Positions 1 to 11,105 of a stretch of DNA of 64,000 nt are shown piece by piece (the first letter of the stretch is position 1; each line of letters starts with the position of its first letter). The stretch is from Talinum fruticosum (lineage: Eukaryota; Streptophyta; Magnoliopsida; Caryophyllales; Talinaceae). The position numbers and the translations under genes were made by a program. The stretch is taken from positions 7,675,001 to 7,739,000 of the forward strand of contig JAITYX010000012.1 of assembly GCA_021018815.1 (NCBI GenBank), given 5' to 3'. The notes under the pieces are model-generated. The model was not told the origin of the DNA. It searched no databases and saw only the letters and a list, made by a program, of their open reading frames with translations.

Positions 1-466
1 TCCGGGCCGAAAAGAACTTCTAGGGTGTGGCTACCAGGAGGTTAAACTTGGTGAATGGGTTCATTCTTCCGAGTTAGAACCCGCCTCTCCTCCTCCCGGC
101 ACTCGCATTCAACCCACTCTGCTATATACTTAAGCTGGCCCCTCCTCTTCTCAACCTCCTCTCTCACCTGGCGCATTTGCAGCCTTGGTTGAGAAACTTG
201 TGTTGACAACCGACCAACTTCGGTTAGTTATACACTTTCTCAAGCCCATTTTCCATGGGATGGTCATTCATAAGAAGACCGCCCAATACCGGATTCAGGA
301 GTGTCAATCCCCGATACTTGAGTTCAAAGGGATTCTTAGTGAGCAACGCGACCAGCTCCAACCTCTTCGAGAGCACATAAAGAAGGCTACACAGACTCGG
401 AATCCTTCAACACATCCGAGGAGTCCTCCAGCCCGGCCAAGTCTACCTCTGTTGAGGAAGAAGAAG

Positions 467-497
<31 letters not shown>

Positions 498-1154
498 TGA
501 GGAAGCAGTTGAGGCAAGGCGAGGCTCAACCTCGAAGTGGAGAATAAGGAGGAAGAAGAAAGACAAGAAGAGGACACTCCACCAAAGGACAAGAGGGCCG
601 TAGAGCCCGAACTCGAGCCGATCTCCCCATATCCGAGTGGATCGGAAGATGCTCGGGGACGTTGGACGGTCCCAACCAGCTTACTCGAAGCCCCTGTAGT
701 CTTCCAAGAAGATGAGCTCGAGGATGACATTGTCTTGACTTGACCACCCAGGTCCGAGCCACTTCCTAACATCCCGGTGCTACCGCCGCCGTGTTCTACC
801 ACTTCATCTCGGACTTACCGGCCCTAGCGCACTCGCTCGTCCGTCCTCCTCCACCCAACCCGCACCACCGTCTCAATCTCTTTCCTTTTTCTTTTTTTTT
901 TTTGTGTCCAACATTAAGTGTATTTTCTTTCCACTTTTCTTCCCTCCTTTTCGCTGAAATGCTAGGGGAGAAAAACAATAGAAAACTTGATGTTTAGCTT
1001 AGGGAGTTTCTTTCCTCTCTCTGTTGTTGTAAATAATTTTTTTAATGAATGATTGTTAGTGTTTATTTTTCTTTGCTCCGATCATTTCTGAGTTTCTTTT
1101 AGTACTTATCTTATCGACTCAAAAATCTGCATTGGTTCTAATATCGACATATAG
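1..1154 (+). pseudogene. 3' internal part of a SIRE-like copia unit; end of a possible envelope-like ORF
   Basis: Open frames at about 185-547 and 537-743 look like one acidic coding region broken by a frameshift across a glutamate-coding GAA run. The ORF lies on the plus strand directly upstream of a copia polypurine tract and LTR. That is where SIRE-type elements carry an extra envelope-like ORF. After 743 the sequence is T- and CT-rich, like a 3' untranslated leader into the LTR. Homology to the second copia unit starts only near 1155, so this stretch is not duplicated at 8.5 kb. Seen: the frames, the poly-acidic tract and the position. Inferred: identity as the C-terminal half of the extra ORF. 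It could instead be an unrelated hypothetical gene fragment. Confidence 0.4.
458..500 (+). repeat. (GAA)n microsatellite
   Basis: An uninterrupted run of about fourteen GAA/AAG triplets inside an open frame. In one frame it codes for glutamate, in another for lysine, and on the other strand for leucine. Slippage here could explain the frame change between the flanking open frames. Confidence 0.9.
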
Positions 1155-1294
1155 TTTTCCTTTGATCTGGAATTTCTTTTAATTCCACATACTCTAATAC
1201 TGAAGAAATCACATATAATTGGCATTGAAAACTTAATTTGTACTAACAAGTTTCTATCTTAACAATGGAATGCCTTTCATCAAAAAGGGGAGAT
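1155..1294 (+). other. copia 3' internal end with polypurine tract
   Basis: This stretch matches 8707-8844 closely and ends with a polypurine tract (A-runs then GGGGAGA, 1282-1293) immediately before the LTR start TGAAGACTC. It primes plus-strand DNA synthesis in LTR retrotransposons. Its presence before the LTR at 1295 shows that this LTR is a 3' LTR relative to the upstream DNA. Confidence 0.8.
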
Positions 1295-3307
1295 TGAAGA
1301 CTCGGAATTTAACTCTAAATATCTTATGGAAGATTCAGGTATATACCTCTATCTCTCTTGAGTTTTGATTGCTAGTCATTATGAGCTTCATAGAAACTCA
1401 TATCTAAGTTTTCTCCTTCATTCCGAGTGACTTAGATATCACTCGTGTTCTATATCTTCTCTATCGAGGTATTCCGACGTACTCGGAATATACTTGAACC
1501 ATCGCATGATCAAATAATTCTTTTAATACATCTTTTCTAAGTACTTGATCGTGTTTGCTAACTCAAACCGAGTCTTTCTCTACTGAGTTCGTCTAAGTTA
1601 GTTTATTCCTTAAATGATTATTTGATAGATTAAGGTCACTCTCTATGTTTGAATATTCTTCTACTTGATTCCTCTAGGAATTATTCTGCACCGAGCTTGA
1701 ACCTATTTAATATTAGACTCAAAATATTCCACTCTTCTAGGCCAAAAATAATTAAGCATTTAATTATCCTAATTTAATTATTATCTCGTGCCTAACCTTG
1801 GACCAAAGTATTTTATACTTTGAGAACCAATGTGGTTTACTTTTGTAGGTTATTCAAATAAAGCTAATACATCTTTTTGAATTTCAAAAGCAACCGGCTT
1901 CTAATTGTTAAACACCAGCAGACAGTTTCAGCTAATTTTGGACAGGACTCAAACACTCTATTTCTCGAGCATAAAACTCAGGTCCGACTTCATGTTCCAG
2001 GAATTACATTGTTACTTTACTATTCCAAGTTAGCATATTTAGTTTGAACTTTGTTTAGTGTAGATCAAGTCTGTTTGCTTTGATCTTCCTCTTTGACTTG
2101 ATTATCTTCTAGATCGACTAAGATGGAATTTTGAGTATCATGGATATTAGACTCGGAAAATTCCATTCCTTTTTCTCGACTCGGATAATTAGTCACTTAA
2201 TTATCTTAACTATATTATTATCTCGTGTCTAATCTTGGACAAAAGTAATTTTTACTTTGAGAAACAAATTGATTTACTTTTGTAGGCTATTCAAACGAGG
2301 CTATCCTAATTTTGAATTGTAAAAGTAATGAGCTTCAAAACGCCAAATCACCAGCAGACAAGGCTTTTTCCACCTCCGACCTAGCCCCATACATCGTGTC
2401 GTGGTTGTCCGTTTCCAAACCGGAAATCTGCAACACTAAGCTCAACAAGTGGTTTCCACCTTATTCTTCAAGACACCAACAAGTGGTTTTGGGACATCCA
2501 ATGGAGTCAAGAGCCGTTGCCCAACGTTCATATCTCAACGGATATTTTCCGAGTGACTCGGAAAATTCATTACAACGGTCACAATGAACTTCTAGTCGGA
2601 AGATGGACACAACGGCTAAGGTGCTTGGTCATCTATAAATAAAAGCCACCTTCAAGACAAGAAGATTGCTGAACCAATTGTTAATAGACATACTTGAGCT
2701 AAAATCATTGTATTCATTCTCAATCTTCTACTTACAACTCTAATTCCGTATTTATTATTTCTCTAAGTTGTAAGGTCTTGTACTCGCTACAAACAATCTC
2801 TTTCTTACTCTCTAAATAAGGTCCCTTGACCGAGCTGTAAGGGTTAACTCAGCTCATTTATCCCTAACTCGTAAGGGTGATCTCGGTTAGGAAGTACTAG
2901 ATCGGATAAAGGAATTTCGAGTCTTGGAAAATCTTGTAAGGAGTTGTCTAAGGGAGCAACTCGGGTTGAGTTAGTCTACTGAATTTTGTGGATTCAAAAT
3001 AGTGGACTTGACTTCGTGCTAGGATTAGCACGGTCCGTTGTTTTCTGCCCAGGAGGGTTTCCATGTACTTTCCGAGTTATTACTTTTCTAAGTGCATTCT
3101 ACACTCATACAGTTTCAAAGTTCTATGTAATCTGTTTCTTCACTCTTCACCGAATTCCGAGTTAGTGATTTTCCGAGTTCATCCTTGCCTCTCGCTCACT
3201 TCGCATTCATATTTGTTTTAAATTTCAAGCAAATCCCATCATCACCATATTCACCCCCTCCCGCCTCCCCTCTAGGGTGACTTAGCCTCTCCAAGAGCAA
3301 ACCTTCA
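1295..3307 (+). repeat. copia LTR, first copy (about 2.0 kb)
   Basis: Begins TGAAGACTC after a polypurine tract and ends CAAACCTTCA before a primer-binding site, so it has the TG...CA ends of an LTR. It is a direct repeat of 8845-10845 with few differences. The same LTR family occurs again at 33760-35344 (plus) and 31031-32378 (minus). It contains a TATA box near 2634 and the R/U5-like region downstream. It is preceded by 3' internal sequence and followed by 5' internal sequence, so it is shared by two tandem copia units. Confidence 0.92.
2634..2641 (+). promoter_or_regulatory. TATA box in copia LTR
   Basis: TATAAATA in a context conserved in the other LTR copies (10182-10189 and about 34689). 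It probably sets the transcription start of the retroelement RNA. Confidence 0.65.
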
Positions 3308-3309
3308 AT

Positions 3310-3320
3310 TGGTATCGAGC
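3310..3320 (+). other. primer-binding site, initiator Met tRNA type
   Basis: TGGTATCGAGC lies two bases after the LTR end. It resembles TGGTATCAGAGC, the initiator-methionine tRNA complement typical of plant copia elements, with one base missing. The second unit has the better copy TGGTATCGGAGC at 10848. Confidence 0.8.
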
Positions 3321-3366
3321 CTAGCCTTTCGTAAAGGATCTAACCATCCAAAGGTTTAAAGATCAA

Positions 3367-4700
3367 ATGTCTCGGAACAACGGAGAGTTCGATGAAGGAA
3401 GATCTTCCAGCAGACCACCAAAGTTCAAAGGATCTAACTTCGTGCACTCGGAAGAAACTCATGGAATGTTTCCTGCTGGATCACGACGAGGATGTTTGGA
3501 ACATTATACAAGTAGGCAACTACATTCCCATGAAGACGGAAGAAACAAGACTCGGTATCCACGACAAAGGCCGAGTTCACTGCGATGAAGCGTAGAAGTT
3601 CGAAATAACTTCAAGGCAATGAACATTCCGATGTATGCCATCAGCTCGAAGAATACAACCGAGTGTATGTTTGTGATACTCGTGAAAGAAGTATAGGACA
3701 CACTAGTCAACGCTTATGAAGGCACAAGCCGAGTCGGACAAGCGAAGATAAGCCAATATCTTCATAACTATGAGTTGTTCAAGATGGAGTCGAAGAAAAC
3801 ATCACTCGGATGTTCATTCGCTTTATTGAGATTACCAACAATCTCAAATCTCTAGGTAAAAAGATTTCCCGTAAGAAAATGTGCAGAAAGATACTCGAAG
3901 CATACCCAAGAAAAGATGGGGTCCCAAAGTGACAGCTATCGAAGAGGCTCGGAACTTGTCTCTACTAAAGTCGAACGAACTCATGTGGAAGCTTCTCACC
4001 CATGAGATCCACCTGGAAGAGGAGGATGCAGAGGTTAACACCAAAAAGAATATTGCGCTGAAAGCCTCGTAAACCAGAGAAGCAGATCCGAGCTCTTCGA
4101 CTCGGAAGAAGATCCCATGGCACTTATCGTTAGAGGCTTCAAGAGAATGATGAAGCACAAGAGATGGGATAAGAAGCCAAAAGAAGAGTTCTATAAGAAA
4201 GACAAGAAGGATAGAAAAGGTAAATACTCTTCCCTTCAAAGTTATCTTTGACTAAGAATTCAGTCTGTTTTGAATGTGGCGAGCAAGGAACACATAGTGA
4301 AGGACTGTCCCCAAGAGAAAAAGGGATAGAAGAAAGAAAAAGGCTATGATGGCCACATGGAGTGACAAGGACTCATCGGAAGATGTCGAGGACTCGGATG
4401 ACTCAAAGTGTCCGATGGCACTTTCCGACTCGAAGTGGAAACGAGTCGGACACGGATCAATCGGACAATGAGGACGCAAATCCTCAAGAGGTAATTGAAC
4501 ACTTTCTCAAATTTTCCAAAGTTGATTTAGCCAAATATATTTTCACTTTGGAAGAGAAGTCCAATTCGATTCTTCTCATTTTAAAGAACAACTTGAGTCA
4601 ATTTCTTCGAGAGCATTTCTTTAAAAATGAGTTGGAAAAGCTGAGACTTACACTCGAGAGAACTCAAGACTAGTGCTCAATCCAATGAGACCGAGTTTGA
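3367..4700 (+). pseudogene. copia gag (UBN2/zinc-knuckle), frameshifted
   Basis: Nucleocapsid/capsid polyprotein of a Ty1/copia element. The start at 3367 opens with residues like those of SIRE-type gag (GEFDEGRS, RPPKFKG). The N-terminal part spills into a second frame at 3392-3595. A zinc-knuckle core CFECG followed by a histidine is readable near 4270-4300. The last part (4362-4673) is acidic and then coiled-coil-like. Several stops and frame changes split the gene, so no intact product is expected. The minus-strand copy at 29402-30949 is a paralogue with a longer continuous frame. Confidence 0.85.
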
Positions 4701-5217
4701 GTTACTCGGAAAAGAAAATGAGCAACTAAAGCAAAAGATCAACGAGTCTCAAGATCTTGTTTTAAAGTTTACTCAAGGTCGAAGAACCTTGATATGCTCT
4801 TGGGATCTCAATGTGTCTCCTTCGAAAAGAAGGTCTTGGTTTTAACAAAGAGGAGGAATCTAATTCCTACTCGGATCTTTTAAAAAGGATTCCGAACCGT
4901 AATGTTCGGGAAGGTTAAGCACGAGTCCTAATCATAAAAATGAAAGGAGGATTGAGCCCGGACCAGCTTATAGGAGAAAAGCATCTCCACCAGTTCATAA
5001 GAGAAAAGGTTTTCAAAAGAAAGAGAAACAGACTCAGTTCTCTAAGTGGAAGACTCGAGAATCGGACCAAACCCAAAGTCATTTAAATCTGGGTTCCGAA
5101 AAACCTTCTTCCTCGAAAAGGACAACAAGTAAAGGGTGTTACTGGGTTCGTTAGAGGAAGTGAGAAGGGTTAGTTTGTCTCTGTTTTGCAGGCCACTCGG
5201 AAAGATCAAAAGGGCAT

Positions 5218-6660
5218 TGGTACTTGGACAGTGGATGCTCACTCCACATGTCAAGAAACTTAGGACTCTTTTCCGAGTTAGAAAAGTACAAATGAGGAAA
5301 AGTTACATTTGGAGATGACAGCAAAGGCAAGATAATTGGGATAGGCAAGATTGGAAAAGGAGGCAATCTGGTTAGCCCAATATACCTTGTCAAAGGGTTA
5401 AAGTACAACCTGCTTAGCATCTCTCAACTGTGTGATAAAGGTCAAGAGGTAAGATTCGCTCGGACCAACTGTTATATCGCTGATGATGCTACCAAAAGGA
5501 TCAAGCTCTCTAGTAAGAGATCGGGTAACACTTACATTATTCCTCTTTCTTACCCCAGTCAGAATTTATCTTGTTTAAAAGCATCACTTCTTGATGACTC
5601 ATGGACATGGCATCGTAGATTAGGTCATGTTAGCATGCATACTATTAAGAAATTGGCATCTCATGGTTTAGTCGAGGTTTACCTAATTGTGCCTTTAAGA
5701 AAGATAAAATTTGTGAAGCATGCACAAAAGGGAAACAAGTCGGATCATCTTTCAAGTCTCTCGAAGACAGTTTCCATATCCAAGGTGCTTGAAATGCTAC
5801 ATATGGACTTATGTGGTGAAATCCCTTTCAAGAGTATTGGAGGTAAATCGTATGTAGTTGTTATTGTTGATGATTACTCACGATTTACCCGGGTGTGTTT
5901 TCTTAAGCACAAAAATGAAGCATTCAAAGAGTTCAGCAAGCTCTGCAGGAAAATCCAAGTTGAGTCTTAGACTTAGATCCAGTGAATTCGAACCGACCAT
6001 GGAAGGGAGTTCAACTACTCGGAATTCGCAGAGTTTTGTGACAAGAATGGCATCTCCCACAACTTCTCAGCACCAAGAACTCCTCAACAAAATGGAGTGG
6101 TGGAGAGAAAGAATCAAACTCTTTAAGAAATAGCTAGAACAATGATGATTGAACATAATCTACCATGCTATTTCTAGGCCGAGGCGATAAACACCGCAAA
6201 TTACACCTTGAACATATGCCTCATCGGACCCATTCGACGAAAACACCATACGAGCTCTACAAAGGGAAGAAACCCAATATCTCATACTTCAAACCCTTTG
6301 GATGTAAGTGCTTTATTCACAACAATGGTAAGGATTACCTGACCAAGTTTGATGCTCGATCGAGATGAAGGTATTTTTCCAGGTTATTCATCTCATAGTA
6401 AGGCGTATCGCATTTTCAATAAGAGAACTAACAAAGTGGAAGAAAGCGTCCACGTTGTGTTTGATGAGATTGAACAGGAAAAGCCAAGTGGATCATCATT
6501 CTTAGACTTGAAGCTCAGCAGAGATGATGATTGTGATGCAAATGAGTTCATTAAGAATCAAATCCATAACACTCGGAATGAAGACACTTAGAACAAAGTG
6601 ACTCGGACTAAGACAACTCAAGAACACGCTCGGAATGTTGAACAAGCCCACTCGGAATAA
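5218..6660 (+). pseudogene. copia protease end, GAG-pre-integrase and integrase
   Basis: A DSGCS motif near 5227 is the copia aspartic-protease-type signature (D-S/T-G). It is followed by a GAG-pre-integrase region with WHRRLGHVS near 5612 and a zinc-binding CEAC near 5718. The integrase core begins about 5790 and contains VDDYSRFTR near 5862-5890. The catalytic domain is then broken into several frames. The C-terminal part (GYSSHSKAYRIFN) is in frame at 6349-6591. Integrase would insert the cDNA into host DNA. At least four frame changes make it non-functional. Confidence 0.88.
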
Positions 6661-6849
6661 ATTTCGAAGATCAACAAATTTAGCCTACAGATCCGGTGAA
6701 TCGGAGAATAGGTAAAGCATTCAAGTATGCTTCTAGTCATCCACTAGAAAACATATTATCCGATATCAACAGTGGGGTAAGAACTCGTTCCTCTCTTCAA
6801 AATTTATGTGCATTCACTGCATTCATTTCATTAACTGAACCTAAAATGC

Positions 6850-7680
6850 ACTAGAGGCCCTAAATGAACCTCAATGGGTAGAGAGCATGCCAGAGGAACT
6901 CAATCAATTCAAAAGAAACCAAGTCCGGACTCGACCAAACGACTTTCCGACCACCTAGTCATAGGAACCAAATGGGTTTTCAAGAACAAATTTGATGAAG
7001 GTGGGTTGGTAGTTAGAAACAAAGCTAGACTTGTGGCTCAAGGTTACAATCAGGTAGAAGGGATTGATTGTAGGGAAACCTTTGCACCTATTGCCGAATT
7101 GAAGCCATTAGAATCCTGTGGGCATTTGCATCTAGCATGAACATCAAGTTATATCAAATGGATGTTAAGTGCGTATTTCTTAATGGTTTTATCAAAGAGG
7201 AAGTCTATGTTGAGCAGCCCCTCGATTTGAAAACTCGGAATTTCCAAATCATGTTTTCAAACCGCAAAAAGCTCTTTATGGTCTTAAACAAGCTCCCGAG
7301 CTTGGTATGAAAGACTGAGCAGTTTCTAGGTTCAAAATGATTTTAGAAGAGGTCGGATCGACAAGACTCTCTTTATAAAAACCAAGGGGAAAGACTTCCT
7401 TATCACTCGAGATATATGTTGATGACATAGTTTTGGAGCTACTAATGAATTTACGTGTCGAGATTTTTCGAGTTAATGAGACAGGAATTTCAAATGAGTA
7501 TGATAGGAGAACTCAATTTCTTCCTTGGTCTACAAATCAAGCAAGACAAAGATGGAATCTATGTCCATCAATCAATGTACACCAAGGAGCTGCTAAAAAG
7601 TATAAACTTTAAGATGCGAAACATACAAGCAACACCTATGAGCAAGTAGCATAAAGCTGGACTCGGACTGAAAAAGGTAA
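6850..7680 (+). pseudogene. copia reverse transcriptase, frameshifted
   Basis: The RT begins near 6940 with [14 protein letters not shown] and [11 protein letters not shown], hallmark copia RT blocks. The catalytic YVDD codons are visible at 7415-7426. The block FFLGLQIKQ lies at about 7520. The reading frame changes near 7100, 7250 and 7430 through one-base indels, and there are stops. Ty1/copia domain order (integrase before RT) is clear. Confidence 0.9.
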
Positions 7681-7685
7681 GGCAA

Positions 7686-8355
7686 TAGATCGAAGCTCTA
7701 TCGAGGTATGATTGGATCTTTGCTATATCTTACTTCCAGTAGGCCAGATATAATGTTTAGTGTCCGTCTATGCGCAAGATTCCAAGCTAATCCAAAAGAA
7801 TCACATCTCACCTGCAGTGAAGAGAATATTCGAGATATCTTGCAGGTGACTCGGAATGTAGGTGTATGGTACTCCAAAGACTTAGAACCGACTCTCACCT
7901 GGATACTCGGATGCCGATTACGCTGGATACAAAGTTGATAGAAAGAGCACCTCATGAGCTTGCCAATTTCGGGTCAATCCTTAATATCTTAGCACTCAAA
8001 GAAGCGTAACTCGGTAGCTCTATTAACCGCCAAGGGTGAGTATATTACAGTTGGAGCATGTCGTGCTCGGATTTTGTGGATAAAGCAACACTTGAGAGAT
8101 CTTGGACTTTCTTTCAAATCAATTCCAATCAAGTGTGATAATCGAGTGCAATCAGCATCGCTAAAATCCGAGTTCAAGCACTCAAAGACGAAACACATTG
8201 AGGTCGGTATCATTTCGAAGAGACCATTCCGAGAAAGGTGATATTAAACTCGAATTCATTCCTACCAATCTTCAATTAGCTGATATCTTTACTAAGCCAC
8301 TTAGTGAGGATCAGTTTTTTTCATTAGGAATGAGCTTTGTATGTTAAATGCATAA
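7686..8355 (+). pseudogene. copia RNase H and end of pol
   Basis: RT connection and RNase H remnants: MIGSLLYLTSSRPDIMFSV at 7708, the ADYAGY region near 7915, and a decayed active-site region (STAEAEYI-like, about 8020-8050). The tail codes for LADIFTKPL-like residues near 8276-8300 and ends with a TAA at 8353-8355. Small insertions (for example an extra base near 7811 and 7900) break the frame. Confidence 0.88.
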
Positions 8356-8844
8356 TTATGTATTTTCTATGTGAAAATTTCATTGCATGATTATGTGATA
8401 TGTGCTTACTGATTCTTTAATAACCATTAGTTCAGTTGATTCGGTGATACCGAGCTAATAGTTATTATCTATTTCCAGTTTCGAGTCACTCGGAATCTTA
8501 GCTGAGTCAAACTCGGACTTTGAGACAAATGGACATCAAATTTCTTAAATCATCTCTAGACAAGTGGACAATTTCAGAATTTATTTTCAAAATCTCTCTT
8601 TTTCTCTCTCTCTCTCGTGCGTCGTGATAAGACAACTAGCCGTTGGGAGACAAACCGCTGGAATTCTTACCGTTGTAGAAGAGAACAATCACACCGGTCC
8701 GAGGTTCTCCTTTGATCTAGAATTTCTTTTAATTCTACATACTCTAATACAGAACAAATCACATATCATTGGCATTGACAACTTAATTTTTACTAACAAC
8801 TTACTATCTTATGAATGGAATGTCTTTCATCAAAAAGGGGAGAT
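8356..8844 (+). other. copia 3' internal non-coding region and polypurine tract
   Basis: AT-rich leader after pol, with a CT-rich tract at 8598-8620 and a polypurine tract at 8832-8843 before the LTR. The envelope-like ORF found in the minus-strand copy (32379-33300) is absent here: the sequence passes directly from the CT tract to the pre-LTR segment. This implies an internal deletion or an ORF-less subfamily. Confidence 0.75.
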
Positions 8845-10845
8845 TGAAGACTCGATTTTAACTCTAAATATCTTATGGAAGATTCAGGTATATACCTCTA
8901 TCTCTCTTGAGTTTTGATTGCTAGTCATTATGAGCTTCATAGAAACACATATCTAAGTTTTCTCCTTCATTCCGAGTGACTTAGATATCACTCGTGTTCT
9001 ATATCTTCTCTACTGAGGTATTCGACGTACTCGGAATATACTTGAACCATCGCATGATCAAATAATTCTTTTAACGCATGTTCTCTAAGTACTCGACTGT
9101 GTTTGCTAACTCAAAACCGAGTCTTTCTCTACTGAGTTCGTCTAAGTCAATTTATTCCCTAAATGATTATTTGATAGATTAAGGTCACTCTCTATGTTTG
9201 AATATTCTTCTACTTGATTCTTCTAGGAATTATTCTGCACTAAGCTTGAACCTATTTAATATTAGACTCAAAATATTCCACTCTTCTAGGCCAATGATAA
9301 TTAAGCATTTAATTATCCTAATTTAATTATTATTTGTGCCTAACCTTGCACCAAAGTATTTTATACTTTGAGAACCAATGTGGTTTACTTTTGTAGGTTA
9401 TTCAAATAAAGCTAATACATCTTTTTGAATTTCAAAAGCAACCGGCTTCTAATTGTTAAACACCAGCAGACAGTTTCAACCAATTTTGGACAGGACTCAA
9501 ACACTCTATTTCTCGAGCATAAAACTCGAGTCCGACTTCATGTTCCAGGAATTACATTGTTACTTTACTATTCCAAGTCAAGCATATTTAGTTTGAACTT
9601 TGTTTAGTGTAGATCAAGTCTGTTTGCTTTGATCTTCCTCTTTGACTTGATTATCTTCTAGACTCGACTAAGATGGAATTTTGAGTATCATGGATATTAG
9701 ACTCAGAAAATTCCATTCCTTTTTCTCGACTCGGATAATTAGTCACTTAATTATCTTAACTATATTATTATCTCGTGTCTAATCTTGGACAAAAGTAATT
9801 TTTACTTTGAGAACCAAATTGATTTACTTTTATAGGTTATTCAAACGAGGCTATCCTAATTTTGAATTGCAAAAGTAACCAGCTTGAAAATGTCAAATCA
9901 CCAGCAGACAAGGCTTTTTCCACCTCGACCTAGCCCCGGACAATGTGTCGTGGTTGTCTCGTTTCCAAAACTGGAAATCTGTAACACTAAGCTCAACTGT
10001 GGTTTCCACCTTATTCTTCAAGACACCAACAGTGGTTTTGGGACTTCCAAAGGAGTCAAGAGCCGTTGCCCAACGTTCATATCTCAACGGATATTTTCCG
10101 AGTGACTCGGAAAATTCATTACAACTGTCACAATGAACTTCTAGTCGAAGATGGACACAACGGCTAAGGTGCTTGGTCATCTATAAATAGAACCCACCTT
10201 CAAGACAAGGAGATTGCTGAACCAATTGTTAATACATATACTTGAGCTAAAATCATTGTATTCATTCTCAATCTTCTACTTACAACTCTAATTCCGCATT
10301 TATTATTTCTCCGAGTTGTAAGGTCTTGTACTCGATTACAAACAATCTCTTTCTTACTCTCTAAGTAAGGTCCCTTGACTGAGCTGTAAGGATGAACTCA
10401 GCTCGGTTGTCCCTAATTGTAAGGGTGATCTCGGTTAGGAAGTACTAGATCGGATAAAGGAATTTCGAGTCTAGGAAAATCTTGTAAGGAGTTGTCTAAG
10501 GGAGCAACTCGGGTTGAGTCTGTCTACTGAATGTTTTGGACTCAAAATAGTGGATTTAACTTCGTGCTAGGATTAGCACGGTCCATAGTTTTCTGCCCCA
10601 GGAGGGTTTCCACGTACTTTCCGAGTTATTACTTTTCCGAGTGCATTCTAGACTCATACAGTTTCAAAGTTCCGTGTAATCTGTTTCTTCACTCTTCACT
10701 CGAATTCTTAGTTAGTGGTTTTCCGAGTTCATTCTTGCCTCTCGCTCACCTCGGATTCATATCTATTTTAAATTTCAAGCAAATCCCATCATCACCATAT
10801 TCACCCCCTCTAGTGTGACTTAGCCTCTCCAAGAGCAAACCTTCA
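8845..10845 (+). repeat. copia LTR, second copy (about 2.0 kb)
   Basis: Direct repeat of 1295-3307 with the same TGAAGACTC start and CCTTCA end. Differences are small substitutions and short indels, such as a short deletion in the C-rich tract near the 3' end. It is followed not by a target-site duplication but by another primer-binding site and gag start, so a further unit begins here. Confidence 0.92.
10182..10189 (+). promoter_or_regulatory. TATA box in second copia LTR
   Basis: TATAAATA at the position equivalent to 2634 in the first LTR. Confidence 0.65.
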
Positions 10846-10847
10846 AT

Positions 10848-10859
10848 TGGTATCGGAGC
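10848..10859 (+). other. primer-binding site after second copia LTR
   Basis: TGGTATCGGAGC, one substitution from the canonical initiator-Met primer site. It shows that the LTR at 8845-10845 also acts as the 5' LTR of a third, truncated unit. Confidence 0.85.
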
Positions 10860-10905
10860 ATAGCCTTTCGGAAAGGATCTAATCATCCAAAGGTTTAAAG
10901 ATCAA

Positions 10906-11105
10906 ATGGCTTAGAACAACGGAGAGTTCGATGAAGGAAGATCTTCCAGCAGACCACCAAAGTTCAAAGGATCTAACTTCGTGCACTCGGAAGAAACTCA
11001 TGGAATGTTTCCTGCTGGATCAAGATGAGGACGTCTGGAACATTATATAAGTAGGCAACTACATTCCCATAAAGACGGAAGAAACAAGACTCGTACCCAA
11101 GATAA
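10906..11105 (+). pseudogene. truncated 5' end of copia gag
   Basis: Nearly identical to 3367-3590 (same GEFDEGRS block and following text) but with a stop at codon 3 (ATG GCT TAG). It breaks off near 11105, where sequence switches to minus-strand copia integrase. The breakpoint joins two copia pieces in opposite orientation. Confidence 0.85.

Noticed and set aside
443..802. 119-codon minus-strand frame with a leucine run
   Set aside because: Shadow of the GAA microsatellite and the acidic plus-strand frame.
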